Assembly (NCBI GenBank): GCA_033782935.1
Contig: JAWQEG010000281.1
Span: 180,001 to 244,000, forward strand
Direction of reading: 5' to 3'
Length of the DNA stretch: 64,000 nucleotides
Source of the DNA: Petrolisthes cinctipes
Taxonomy: Eukaryota; Arthropoda; Malacostraca; Decapoda; Porcellanidae
Translations under genes and position numbers: made by a program
The notes under the pieces: model-generated
Databases searched by the model: none
What the model saw: the letters and a program-made list of their open reading frames with translations, nothing else
What the model was told of the DNA's origin: nothing
In this document: positions 41,885 to 52,065 of the stretch, in pieces
Layout: each line of letters begins with the position of its first letter
Numbering within the stretch: the stretch's first letter is position 1

Positions 41885-42745
41885 ATGACATTCAAACAAC
41901 ACATCACAACCATCAAAAACAAATGCATGCAAAGACTTAAGGCCCTCAGATCACTTACCAGCACAACATTTGGACACACCAAAGAAACCACAACCACAGT
42001 GTACAAACAATATATCCGATCAGTGATAGATTATGCAAGCCCCGCCTGGGCCTCAAACCTCACTGAGACTCATCTCAACACCCTACAGACCATACAAAAC
42101 AGAGCCCTAAGAACAATCACAGGCTGCACAGCTACCACACCCACAGACCACTTACACCACGAAACCAAAATCCTCAAGATTAAGGACCACCTTGACATGA
42201 AAGGCACACAAACATTTGCCGCAGCCTCCAGAAATCTACACCACCCACTACACTACATGGCAAAACACCCAGAGATGCCAAGAAACATCAAAACAACCCC
42301 CAGTACACAATACCATACACAAATACTATCATCTCTTACACCGTGCCCACCCCAAACCAGCCTCCCAAAACACATCCACACTCAAATCACCCACCAATCC
42401 ATCAAAAAACTTAAAAACAACACCCTGCTGCATGCACGACCCCCTGACATCCACCCATCAGAATCCTCCCTTCCCTGCGAAAACAGAGTCCACCTGGCCA
42501 GGTTGAGAAGCGGCCACCATCCGGCTCTTCTGACATATCAAAAGAAACTAGATAGAGCCATCATAGATACCTGCCCAGGATGCAACACAGCACCCCACTC
42601 TATTAAACACATTATGGAAGACTGCAACGAACACAACGACACTCGCCAACAACACAAGATACACTCACTGAGGGCACTGTGGGAAAGCCCGGTTCAAGCC
42701 ATAACCTTCCTCAAGAGCTCGGGGCTGTTCGGCCAGACAGCTTGA
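41885..42745 (+). CDS. LINE-A copy 2 C-terminal domain (286 aa)
   Basis: Same product as 39286-40146 with one residue change noticed (DMKGTQ for DMRGTQ). It contains the C-terminal C-P-G-C...H...C motif and the terminal GLFGQTA. Confidence 0.85.
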   Translation: MTFKQHITTIKNKCMQRLKALRSLTSTTFGHTKETTTTVYKQYIRSVIDYASPAWASNLTETHLNTLQTIQNRALRTITGCTATTPTDHLHHETKILKIKDHLDMKGTQTFAAASRNLHHPLHYMAKHPEMPRNIKTTPSTQYHTQILSSLTPCPPQTSLPKHIHTQITHQSIKKLKNNTLLHARPPDIHPSESSLPCENRVHLARLRSGHHPALLTYQKKLDRAIIDTCPGCNTAPHSIKHIMEDCNEHNDTRQQHKIHSLRALWESPVQAITFLKSSGLFGQTA

Positions 42746-42772
42746 GGAATTTCAACAACAACAACAACAACA

Positions 42773-42881
42773 CCCACACACACACACACCATCCACTACA
42801 CTACATGGCACAAAACACACACACACACACACCATCCACTACACTACATGGCACAAAACACACACACACACCATCCACTAC

Positions 42882-42923
<42 letters not shown>

Positions 42924-43853
42924 ATCCACTACACTACATGACACAACACCCACACATGCCAAGGAACATCAAAACAACACCCAGTACACCATACCATACA
43001 CAAATACTATCATCTCTTACACCCTGCCTACCCCAAACCAATCTCCAGAAACACATTCATACTCAAATCAATACCATACACAAATACTATCATCTCTTAC
43101 ACCCTGCCCATTCTAAACCAATCTCCAGAAACACATCCATACTCAAATCACTCATCAGTCCATCCAAACACTCAAAAACAACACACAGCTGTTTGTATGA
43201 CCTCCTGACATACTCCAATCACTCATCAATCCATCCAAACACTCAAAAACAACACACAGCTGCATGCACGACCTCCTGACATCCACCCATCTGAATTCTC
43301 CCTTCCCCGTGAGGACAGAGTCCACTTGGCCAGGCTGTGGTGTGGCCACCACCCGGCCCTTCTGACATATCACAAGAAGCTGGATGGAGCCATTGTGGAT
43401 GTCTGTCCAGGATGCAACACAACACCTCATTCTATTAAACACATTATTGAAGACTGCAACACACACAACCACACTCACCAACAACAGAACACAACACCTC
43501 ATTCTATTAAACACATTAGTGAAGACTGCAACACACACAACAACACAACACCTCATTCTATTAAACACATTATTGAAGACTGTAATACACACAACCACAC
43601 TCACCAACAACACAACACAACACCTCATTCTATTAAACACATTATGGAAGACTGCAACACACACAACAACACAACACCTCATTCTATTAAACACATTATG
43701 GAAGACTGCAATACACACAACCACACTCACCAACAACACAACATACACTGTCTGAGGGCACTGTGGGAAAGCCCAGTTCAGGCAATGACCTTCCTCAGGA
43801 GCTCGGGGGGGCTGCTCGGCCAGACACCCTGAGGAACTTCAACAACAACAACA
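42773..43853 (+). pseudogene. LINE-A copy 3, C-terminal piece with tandem duplications
   Basis: A (CA)n-rich start with repeated CACTACATGGCACAA. Two copies each of an ATACCATACACAAATACTAT unit and of a CATCCAAACACTCAAAAACA unit follow. Then the MARLWCGHHPALLTYHKKLD region, and five to six copies of the segment encoding HSIKHIIEDCN (43420-43720). The normal terminus follows, with a stop near 43831 and a short (AAC)n tail. The 168-aa and 123-aa frames and the 197-aa minus frame are artefacts of the repeats. Confidence 0.82.
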
Positions 43854-44134
43854 TGAGTGTGTGCAAAGCAGCAGAAAAATATAAATTAAAAAAGAGCACA
43901 GTGCATAATTACATGAAACCAAAACCTAGCAAACCAGTAGGATGTGGAACCTCATTGACTCATGATAAAAAGTTACTGTTGTGTAACAGAATGCTCACAT
44001 TGTCAGAAAGGGGATTCCCACTCCACATAATGCATTTGAGAATGTTAGTGAACTCATGCGGTACTTAGAAAAATGAGGCGTTATGGTCCAAGTTTCCGTA
44101 ACAATTTGCCGGGTATGAAATGGGCCACTAAGTA

Positions 44135-44347
44135 CAGCCACAATCAAATATCCACCGACACTTTCCTTCCATCGTAGTAAATATCTTGGTAATAAAAAAC
44201 AACACGTGTATGATTTTGCAGCACCTCATAATAATAATAATTGAGGGGGTTGAGTTGACATAAAATGTTGTATGATTATATTTTGATTTGAGACTGATTT
44301 CTTTGTACGATGGAAGGAAAGTGTTGGTGGATATTTGATTGTGGCTG
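44135..44347 (+). mobile_element. MITE-A inserted in the pogo transposase
   Basis: 213 bp with TA at 44133-44134 and 44348-44349 and about 45-bp TIRs (CAGCCACAATCAAATATCCA). Same length as the 23805 copy. Confidence 0.88.
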
Positions 44348-44736
44348 TACCTAGAGCACCACAAACGAGTGTCCCAGAATATAAAGACTATCAGAGCCAA
44401 AGTTACAAAAGTCATGTTAACTCAGTTCTACAGTAACTTGAAAGAATCCCTAGAAGGTGTTCCTCCAGAGAACATAATAAATTTTGATGAGACAAATCTC
44501 ACTGATGATCCAGGTAAAAGGAAAGTCATAGTGAGGCAGGACACTAAATATCCAGAGAGGGTCATCTATCAACAAAATCCTTTATATCTATTATGTTCTC
44601 TGGAACTGCATCTGGTGTGTTACTCCCTCAATACGTGGTGTTTATATAAGGCTATCCATCTTTATGATGCCTGGACTGAACACAATACAATAAGTCCCCC
44701 AGTGGAGGGTTCCATTCATGTTCATTTGATGACTGG

Positions 44737-44980
44737 TTCCACAAAATAATCCTGCTAAATCCATGACAGGTAGAGTTGTCATTATAGGTGACAACTTGAC
44801 ACAAAATAATCCTGCCGAATCCATGACAGGTAGAGTTGTCATTATAGGTGACAACTTGACACAAAATAATCCTGCCAAATCCATGACAGGTAGAGTTGTC
44901 ATTATAGGGGACAACTTGACACAAAATAATCCTGCCAAATCCATGACAGGTAGAGTTGTCATTATAGGTGACAACTTGAC
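44737..44980 (+). repeat. 60-bp coding tandem repeat of the DDE second-Asp motif
   Basis: Four units, each CCATGACAGGTAGAGTTGTC followed by ATTATAGGTGACAACTTGAC and ACAAAATAATCCTGCCAAAT. Each encodes MTGRVVIIGDNL plus a linker in the same frame. Differences between units are one or two bases. Confidence 0.93.
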
Positions 44981-45156
44981 AAGCATAATATCTTCTTTCT
45001 TCTCTTACCACCAAACTCCATAAAGCAAAAAGTAGCTTATACAAGTCTACCTTATTTAATACTAAACAAGTCTTACAATCTTCTAAATAAATACTCTAAT
45101 ACTTAATTAAACTCAACAGTAAGGCAACTTCATATTATCAGCTGGAAACAAACACC

Positions 45157-45390
45157 ATGAAACATGTTTACAGTGCTATGTTTGAAGGATTATCTTTTGC
45201 ATCTGTACAAAGGTTTTGTTCATTATTTGATATGCCACCAATAAGTAAAAGACAATTTTTGAAATACAAAAAAGTAATATTATCTTCTGTGGCAATCAGA
45301 AAAACTCGACAGCAACTTGAAGACAGTGTAGCAAAAGTAATAGAGTCAACAGACACACACACACACAGACAGAAAATAGATAAATAAATA
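45157..45390 (+). pseudogene. Fragment resembling a Mutator-type transposase domain
   Basis: A 65-codon segment from ATG at 45157 contains FEGLSFASVQRFCSLFDMPP and FLKYKKVILSSV. It resembles the helical region of the metazoan 'Mutator' transposase-like family (fold recognised by the FC-x-LF-x-MPP pattern). It runs into an ACAC/GATA microsatellite at 45350-45450. The upstream 44997-45156 is unassigned. The identification is tentative. Confidence 0.4.
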
Positions 45391-45563
45391 GATTGATAGG
45401 AAGGTAGATAAACAGATAGACAAATAGATATACAAGTATACAGACAGACAGACTACAAATCTACAAATATTACAGAAAGCCATAGAACAAAGTACTAGGC
45501 TATGCAAATGAGCTCCTTCAGTTCCCAGGAGATGATGGATTACTGGATATAGATGTCACATTA

Positions 45564-45928
45564 TAGTCGCGGTCAAATATAATCATCCATATAGGGGTAA
45601 CTCACGTAAGAGTTTGACAGCTTCCCTCTGTTCCTATCTATCTATCTATAGCTCTGACACCTCGTTCCCTCTGGGAACTCCCCCCAAGGGGTTGCCACGG
45701 CAAAAGTGTCTCCAGTTCTCCCTGTTCCAAAACTCCCTCCTTACTTGGTCCGTCCCTACTCTGCCCCTCACGTTTCTCTCCTTTACATACTCTTCCACTC
45801 TGTTCTGCCATCTAACCGGAGGCCCTCTGTTCCTTAGATGATAAACTTTCCAATAAATAGGTTAACTACCATCTTTTAATTTAATACAAGCAGCTACACA
45901 CTACTTAAAACAATAACACACACACACA
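45564..45928 (+). mobile_element. MITE-D (mariner-type) left half with retroposon insert
   Basis: TAGTCGCGGTCAAATATAAT and onward matches 28647-28880, but is interrupted by a 187-bp insert (45636-45822) and cut at 45928 by a Copia LTR. No right end was found downstream. Confidence 0.8.
45636..45822 (-). mobile_element. Short retroposon with (GATA)n tail and 12-bp target duplication
   Basis: Flanked by CCCTCTGTTCCT at 45624-45635 and 45823-45834; the uninterrupted MITE-D at about 28700 has it once. On the minus strand it ends GGTGTCAGAGCTATAGATAG with a (GATA)n tail. It is the 3' end of a LINE or a SINE. A diverged relative lies in the MULE intron at 7940-8110. Confidence 0.8.
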
Positions 45929-46140
45929 TGTTAACTATGTTCAATTTGTGTGAGATGTTACGCTCCGCGCTTCGCGAATGTCATTTGTTTTGTTGTTTAT
46001 GTTTTGGAGATGTGCGAGTGCGAGCGGGGATGGTTGGCACTGGCTGCTACGTTCCATGTGTGTTGCCTACAGAATTAAAGTTAATTTCCTTGCTCCTGTG
46101 CCTCTGCTATATCCTGCCATATGTATCTACCAGCTCAACA
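45929..46140 (+). repeat. Copia 5' LTR (212 bp)
   Basis: Matches 49607-49813 with substitutions and small indels. A start at the next TG (45938) cannot be excluded, because the preceding GTTAACTA also fits MITE-D sequence. Confidence 0.8.
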
Positions 46141-46370
46141 AATGGTAGCAGAGCGTAGTTGCATGGCAGAGGAAACAAGTGGACCCAGATTAAGAAATCA
46201 GACAACTGTTCAGCAAGAAATCAATGAAGAAAGCACAAATGAAACTAGACCTGGAAAATGACATTGATATGATACATGGAAAAAGGGTAAAGTTAAGGTA
46301 CACTTCTTGAGGACACTATTGTCTCCTGCTAAGGGATGAGAAGGAAGTTTGGAAGAAAACAGAAGAAATA

Positions 46371-47066
46371 ATGCTGACATTGGGCAGTGATGAAAAGGAA
46401 AAGAAAAAGAAGATAGAAAAACTGCACCTACAATTTGGTCATCCCACATGTAGGAGGTTAATTCAGCTTTTGAAAGATGGAGACATTGATGATGAGATGT
46501 GTTTTGTTCATGCTGAGGAGGTGTCAAATAGCTGTAAAATATGTATGAAGTACAAGAAAACACCATCAAAACCAGTTGTGAGTGTGACTATGGCAAAAGA
46601 GTTCAACCAAGTTGTAGCAATAGATCTAAAGGAGTATAAGAAGGGTGATACATATTTTCTTCATAAGGTAGATATGGCTACAAGGTTCTCAAAATCATGT
46701 GTAACAAAAAGTAAAGAACCTAAGGAGATTGTTGAAAAAGTCATTGAAACATGGTTGGGAACTGGTTTAGGAGCTCCTGTGAAGTTTTTATGTGATAATG
46801 GTGGGGAGTTTGTCAACACCACATTCCTTGATAGGTGTGAAAATATGAACATTCAAGTGATGCATACACCAGCATATTCACCCTTCAGTAATGGCCTGTG
46901 TGAACGTAACCATGCAGTAATAGATGAAATGGTGGCAAAAATAATAACAGAGCAACCAAAATTGTCATTAAGAGTGGCCTTAGCTTGGGCAGTTAATGCA
47001 AAGAACTGTGTTCAGATGGTGGGAGGGTTTCAGCCAGTATCAACTTGTATATGGAAGGAATCCTAA
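46371..47066 (+). CDS. Copia gag-pre-integrase and integrase core
   Basis: A 231-codon frame. Zinc-binding HHCC: LQFGHPTCRRL then CKICMKYKK. Catalytic core: Asp in VAIDLKEY, Asp in FLCDNGGEF and Glu in SNGLCERNHAVIDE, all present. It integrates the element's cDNA. The frame is lost at about 47036; the real continuation (NLVYGRNPNLPC-like) is in another frame. Upstream, 46270-46370 holds the last residues of the protease. Gag is absent, so this copy is internally deleted. Confidence 0.85.
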   Translation: MLTLGSDEKEKKKKIEKLHLQFGHPTCRRLIQLLKDGDIDDEMCFVHAEEVSNSCKICMKYKKTPSKPVVSVTMAKEFNQVVAIDLKEYKKGDTYFLHKVDMATRFSKSCVTKSKEPKEIVEKVIETWLGTGLGAPVKFLCDNGGEFVNTTFLDRCENMNIQVMHTPAYSPFSNGLCERNHAVIDEMVAKIITEQPKLSLRVALAWAVNAKNCVQMVGGFQPVSTCIWKES

Positions 47067-48267
47067 CCTGCCATGTACCCTGAATGATGAACTTCCCGCT
47101 CTAGAAGGTACAATGTCCAGTGAGATTGTTGCCAAACATCTCAATGCTAGCCACTCATCAAGGAAGGCTTTTATTGCTGCTGAAGCCTCTGAGAAAATTT
47201 GACGTGCACTAAGACATAAAGTTAGAACCACTAAGAAGCCACTTGAAAATGGAGATCAAGTTTATTTCAAGAGAGAAGATCAAAAGGAGTGGAAAGGACC
47301 AGCTGTAATCATTGGTCAAGATGGTAAAACAATGATTCTGAAGTATGGTTCAAATACTGTAAGAGTCCATGAAAACCATGTTCAGGAAATACCATACAGT
47401 TTTGACACAGACACCAAAGATGGGAGAAACTCACTACTTGACACACTCAGACATCAAACAAAAGAAGTTAAAACTGAGAAGAAAGAGATTGAAGCAGTTA
47501 TAAATCCAGTTGAAAATCCTGTAGAAAGTTATGACAAAGAAGAAGAATATCACAGTATAGTTGAGGATACACATGAAGATAGTGTGAGAGTCAAAAGTAT
47601 CCCAAAGATTGGACAGAAAGTAAAGTTCCTTTCAAAAGAGTCAGATGAGTGGCAGACAGTAACTATGCATAGTCGTGCTGGAAAATCAATAGGAAAATAC
47701 AGTAATTGGAGGAACGTTAAATATGAGGATGGAAGCTTATCAGCCCTAGACTGGAACAGAGATGTAGAAAAGTCGATACCTATATTAGAAGAGAATGGAG
47801 TACAGGAACCCAGTGAAATAGTAATGGCTTGTGAAAACATGGAGAATCAAGAACTTGACAAGGCAAAACAAGAAGAAATGAGAAGTTGGAAGAATTTTGG
47901 TGTGTATGAGGAAGTTACAAACATGGGTCAAAATGAACTCTCAGTTCGATGGGTAGTAACTGAAAAAGAAAATAAGGATGGAAAAAAGAAAATTAAAGCA
48001 AGGTTGGTTGCTAGAGGTTTTGAGGAAAAAGAAGTTCAGTCAGATTTTCCCACTGTTAGTAAAGAAATGTTGAGGTCTTTTGTTGCAATACTGTCTTCTA
48101 AAAAGTGGGGAGTGAACTCAATTGACATTAAGGCTGCATTCCTACAGAGTGAACGGTTTGAGTGTGATGTGTATCTTATTCCTCCTACTGAGGCAGGTGG
48201 TGATAGTACTGTTCTGTGGAAATTACAAAAATGTGTATGTGGCGTCAATGATGCAGCTAGGAGGTAG
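47036..48267 (+). pseudogene. Copia integrase C-terminus and RT start
   Basis: Integrase tail 47040-47400, with a TGA at about 47199 and KEWKGPAVIIGQDGK near 47290. An acidic linker follows, then RT with LSVRWVVTEKE, KARLVARGFEEKE and NSIDIKAAFLQ (first catalytic Asp present). It closes at 48267, where a Trp codon has become a stop. Confidence 0.82.
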
Positions 48268-49304
48268 TATCTCACAGTGAAAACCTTCATGTTGAAGATG
48301 GGATGTACTCAGGTAAAAACTGACCCTGCAGCGAGAGTTGTGTGATATGTTTTGGATGCATGTAGATCACTTCTTGTGGGGAGGAACAAAGAGATTGGAA
48401 AATGTTGTCATTGCCAAAATAAGAAGTCAGTTTCAGGTTAAGGAACAAAATAAAGACATTTTCAAATATATTGGACTAAGTATTGTACAGAATGAATGAT
48501 CAGGGTGTCAAAATTCATCAGAATGAGTACTGTAAACTTTTGGAAGCTGTAAATGTAAGTGCTGTGAGAGGACTAAATAAGAGGTTGGAATGTAATGAAG
48601 AAGAAAAGGAGAGTTTCAGGAGTTTGGTGGGCCAACTAGGGTGGTTATGTACCAATTCAAGGCCTGATCTGTCATATGATGTGTTAGAACTTAGCTGCAA
48701 AGTAAATCATCCTAAAGTAGGAGATTTGATCGAGGCAAATAAATGTCTAAGAAAAGCCTGTACTTTTGAAAATTCAATGTACTTTCCAGAAGTTGGTGAT
48801 ACCTCTAGTTGTAAGTTAGTTGTGTACAGTGATGCTTCTTATGCTGGTCTCCCAGATGGATCTAGTAGTGTTGGGGGCTTTGTGATTTTCCTTGTAGGAG
48901 AAAATGGAAATAGTTGTCCTTTGTATTGGGAAGCAAAGAGGATGAGAAGAGTTGTGAAGAGCACCCTTGCAGCTGAAACTCTAGCAGCTACTGAGGCAGT
49001 AGATATTATGGCCTAGTATCTTGGAAATATGTTGTCTCAGATATTGTATGATAATGAAAGAAGGTTGCCTGTAGAACTTTATGTAGATAACCATTCACTT
49101 TATGATAATGTGTACTCTGTGAAAAATGTTTCAGAGAAGAGATTAAGAATTGACATAACTATTCTCAAAGAAATGGTTCAGAGTGGAGAGTTGAAAAAGT
49201 TTTGGTTAGAGTCAAAGGCACAATTGGCTGATGTGTTAACAAAGAAAGGAGTGAATTCTTTGAAGATAGCTTGTGTTTTTGAAAATGGATGTTTGGGATT
49301 GTAA
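48268..49304 (+). pseudogene. Copia RT end and RNase H
   Basis: The RT active site reads HVDHF at about 48360, where active Copia elements have a VDD, so the second catalytic Asp is replaced by His. Frames are broken at 48300-48480. From 48483 to 49016 the frame gives LVGQLGWLCTNSRPDLSYDV and RNase H with YSDASYAGLPDG and LAAETLAATEAVD. After a TAG at 49014, 49029-49304 gives ELYVDNHSLYDNVYS and QLADVLTKKG, the Copia RNase H end. Confidence 0.82.
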
Positions 49305-49505
49305 GCTAACAAATTAACTGAAGTATATTAATTTCGTAAAAAGAACAATAATTTTTTATGTTCTATTTACCTATAAGTTTTTTATTTTTATACTGTTGTC
49401 ATCTATTTGAGCTGCATGGACAGTTATCATTAGTTTGAATATAATTCCATTTTATTTAGAAGAGAGGGAATATTTTAAATATGTTCAATTTGTGTGAGAT
49501 GTTAC

Positions 49506-49523
49506 ATAGAGAGATAGATGATG

Positions 49524-49567
<44 letters not shown>

Positions 49568-49606
49568 TGAAAAGTCAAGAAAATTGAATACCAAACATAT
49601 TATACA
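49506..49606. repeat. (GATA)n/(AAT)n between truncated and complete Copia LTRs
   Basis: GATA then ATA/AAT repeats (49506-49566), then about 40 bp of unassigned sequence before the next LTR. Confidence 0.8.
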
Positions 49607-49813
49607 TGTTAACTATGTTAAATTTGTGTGAGATGTTATGCTCCGCGCTTCACGAAATGTCATTTGTTTATGTTTTGGAGATGTGTGAGTGAGAGAGGTG
49701 GTGGTTGACACTGGCTGCTACGTTCCATGTGTGTTGCCTCCAGAATTATAAAGTTAATTTCCTTGCTCCTGTGCCTCTGCTTTATCCTGCCATATGTATC
49801 TACCAGCTCAACA
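49607..49813 (+). repeat. Second Copia LTR (207 bp), solo or displaced 3' LTR
   Basis: Same family as 45929-46140 with about 8-10 percent differences. It is separated from the truncated LTR at 49473-49505 by microsatellite. No target duplication is seen, so it could be a solo LTR or the 3' LTR after a local rearrangement. Confidence 0.75.
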
Positions 49814-50703
49814 CAATGAGAGGACACAGTAAGAAATTAATTAAAAGAAGAGGAGATAAAGATGTACAGATATATAGATTTCCAAATAGAGTAATAGACG
49901 AATTGAATAAATTACCAGAAGAAGTGGTGTGTGTCAAAAACATACACACACACAAATATGTACAGAAATATAGCTTTCCAAATAGAGTAAAAGACGAATT
50001 GAATAAATTACCAGAAGAAGTGGTGTGTGTCAAAAACACACACACACACACACACACACACAAATATGTACAGAAATATAGCTTTCCAAATAGAGTAATA
50101 GATGAATGGAATAAATTACCAGAAGTGGTGTGTGTCAAAAACATACACACACACACACACATATTATGTACTGTACACACACGCAATATTATGTACTGTA
50201 CACACACACACACACACAATATTATGTACTGTACACACACACACACACAATATTATGTACTGTACACACACACACATATTATGTACTGTACACACACACA
50301 CACACACACAATATTATGTACTGTACACACACACACACACACACACATAATATTATGTACTGTACACACACACTATGAAGAAAGACTAGCGAAACTAAAA
50401 TTACCTAAACTAGAAGAAAGATGAAAGAGAGGTGATATGATTATGGTTTACAAATGTGTCACAGAAAAAGAAAAGATAGATATATATAACTTATGTCAAC
50501 AAGGAATACCTACAATGAGAGGACATAGTAAGAAATTAATTAAAAGAAGAGGAGATTAAGATGTACAGAAATATAGCTTTCCAAATAGAGTAATAGACGA
50601 ATGGAACAAATTACCAGAAGAAGTGGTGTGTGTCAAAAACATACATAACTTTAAAGAAAAATATGATAATTGTGATTTAAAATACGGGACATTACGAGCT
50701 TGA
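49814..50703 (+). pseudogene. LINE C-terminal fragment with tandem duplication
   Basis: The last part (50374-50703) translates to KRGDMIMVYKC, then RGHSKKLIKRRGD, SFPNRVIDEWNKLPEEVV and FKEKYDNCDLKYGTLRA. This is the common C-terminus of CR1/L2-type LINE reverse transcriptases. A TGA at about 50422 and a TAA near 50558 break it. Upstream, the SFPNRVIDEWNKLPEEVVCV segment is repeated three times (49870-50140), and AC(n)-TATTATGTACTGTACAC units follow six times (50150-50370). It appears to be a truncated LINE 3' end expanded in tandem. Confidence 0.82.
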
Positions 50704-50809
50704 CTCAATCCTGTAAAGATACAAATAGGTAAGAACATATTATGTACTGTACACATACATTCACACACACACAATTAAACCCAAACACAGTCACTCACCT
50801 AGATGGTCA

Positions 50810-50990
50810 GGTGGCAATCCCTCTCAGCTGGCAACATTGGACACTGGCAACACTGATCTAGGGCTGGATACCACAGTGTTGCCAACTACAGGATAATCGC
50901 CCTACATTTTGGACATTTCAACCTCGCGGCAGAATATCAGTGTTGCCAACTATAGGATAATCGCCCTACATTTTTACAGAATCTGAAAAA
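50810..50990. repeat. Direct repeat with CAGTGTTGCCAACTA
   Basis: CAGTGTTGCCAACTA followed by AGGATAATCGCCCTACATTT occurs twice (50875 and 50938). A related CAGTGTTGCCAGA is at 53357. CAGTGTTGCC is a frequent terminus of animal DNA transposons, so these may be element ends; no partner end was found. Confidence 0.45.
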
Positions 50991-50999
50991 AAAATGTTG

Positions 51000-51320
51000 G
51001 GGGTACTATCAAATAAACAAAAAAGAAATATGTTATGAAAATATTATTATATAAACATGTTATGAAAGTACTATTATATAAACAGAAAAAATTATGTTAA
51101 AAAATTATTATATAAACAAAAAATATATATATTAAGAAAGCATTATTATATAAACAGAAAATAAATATGTTAAGAAAGTATTATTATATAAACAGAAAAG
51201 AAATATATATAAAAAGTAATATTAAATACACAGAAAAGAAATATGTTAAGAAAATACTGATAAATAAACAGAAAATAAATATGTTAAGAAAATACTATTA
51301 AATAAAATATCTATTACCCT
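51000..51320. repeat. AT-rich minisatellite, about 40-bp unit
   Basis: Repeats of ATATGTTAAGAAAGTATTAT followed by TATATAAACAGAAAAGAA with variants. 51321-51470 is unassigned. Confidence 0.85.
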
Positions 51321-51469
51321 CAATTATCATATGTATGTATGTTTATGCATTTAAAAAAATAATGTATGAAATCATTAGAAAAAATGTAGTTAGGGCGCCC
51401 TGTGTTGTTCAGCCAATCAGGTGCCGGCTTTTAAGTGACTAACCCCCCCCCAAAAAAAGAAAAAAATAA

Positions 51470-52030
51470 ATAAATATAAAAAAAGAAGCATAGTTTATCA
51501 CACACAAAAAAGTTAATCACAAAAAAAAAAATTATAATAATAATGATAATAATAATAAGCATAGTTTATCACACACACAAATGAAAAGGATAGTTTATCA
51601 CAAAAAAAAAAAAAATAATAATAATAAGCCTAGTTTATCACACACAAAAAAAAGCATACATGTAGTTAAAAAAAATTAATAATAATAATAATTATTATTA
51701 TAAGCCTAGTTTATCACACACACACAAAAAAAGTATAGTTTATCACACACACAAAAAAAGCATAGTTTATCACCAAAAAAGAAGAAGCATAGTTTAACAC
51801 AAAAAAAAAAAGCATAGTTTATCGCACACAAAAAAAGAAACAGTTTATCACCAAAAAAAAAAAAAAAAAAAGAAGCATAGTTTATATAAAAAAAGAAAGA
51901 AACATAATTTATCACCAAAAGGAAACAGAAGAAGCTTAGTTTATCACAAACAAAAATAATAATAATAGGCATCGTTTATCACCAAAAAAAGAAGCATAGT
52001 TTATCACAAAAAAAGCAGCATAGTTTATCA

Positions 52031-52065
<35 letters not shown>

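Larger units (their letters stand above)
40179..42772 (+). mobile_element. LINE-A copy 2, 5'-truncated
   Basis: Starts within the endonuclease (equivalent to about 37585 of copy 1) and runs to the (AAC)n tail. The offset to copy 1 is exactly 2599 bp from 38640/41239 to the end. That 1.5-kb part is nearly identical to copy 1 (two differences noticed), whereas the part before about 41215 differs by roughly 10 percent. Confidence 0.88.
43854..44996 (+). pseudogene. Pogo/jerky-like DDE transposase, broken
   Basis: The N-terminal part 43854-44130 encodes a psq-type helix-turn-helix (MSVCKAAEKYKLKKSTVHNY) and the central helical DNA-binding region up to PGMKWATK. A MITE-A insertion (44135-44347) follows. 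The reading continues with LEHHKRVSQNIKTIRAKVTK and the DDE core, with first Asp in NIINFDETNLTDDPGKRK (near 44485). A frameshift occurs at about 44600. The second catalytic Asp region, VVIIGDNL, has been turned into a 60-bp tandem repeat (44737-44980). The later catalytic residue and C-terminus are not seen. The ATG at 43852 directly follows LINE-A copy 3's tail. Confidence 0.82.
45929..49505 (+). mobile_element. GalEa-like Ty1/copia element, decayed
   Basis: 5' LTR 45929-46140 (TGTTAAC...CTCAACA), then TGGTAGCAGAGC at 46143-46154. This is the primer site complementary to initiator tRNA-Met that is usual in Copia elements. Gag and protease are largely deleted. Integrase, RT and RNase H remain in several frames. 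The 3' LTR is cut after 33 bp (49473-49505). The integrase C-terminal stretch WKGPAVIIGQDGKTMILKYG is typical of GalEa-type elements, which are abundant in crustaceans (from memory). Confidence 0.82.

Noticed and set aside
43155..43748. 197-aa minus-strand Val/Cys-rich membrane-like ORF
   Set aside because: Translation of the reverse strand of the LINE-A tandem segment; the hydrophobicity is a by-product of the repeat.
44737..44980. CRISPR-like array (also 5010-5525 and 60236-60430)
   Set aside because: Direct tandem repeats without unique spacers, in an evidently eukaryotic transposon context.
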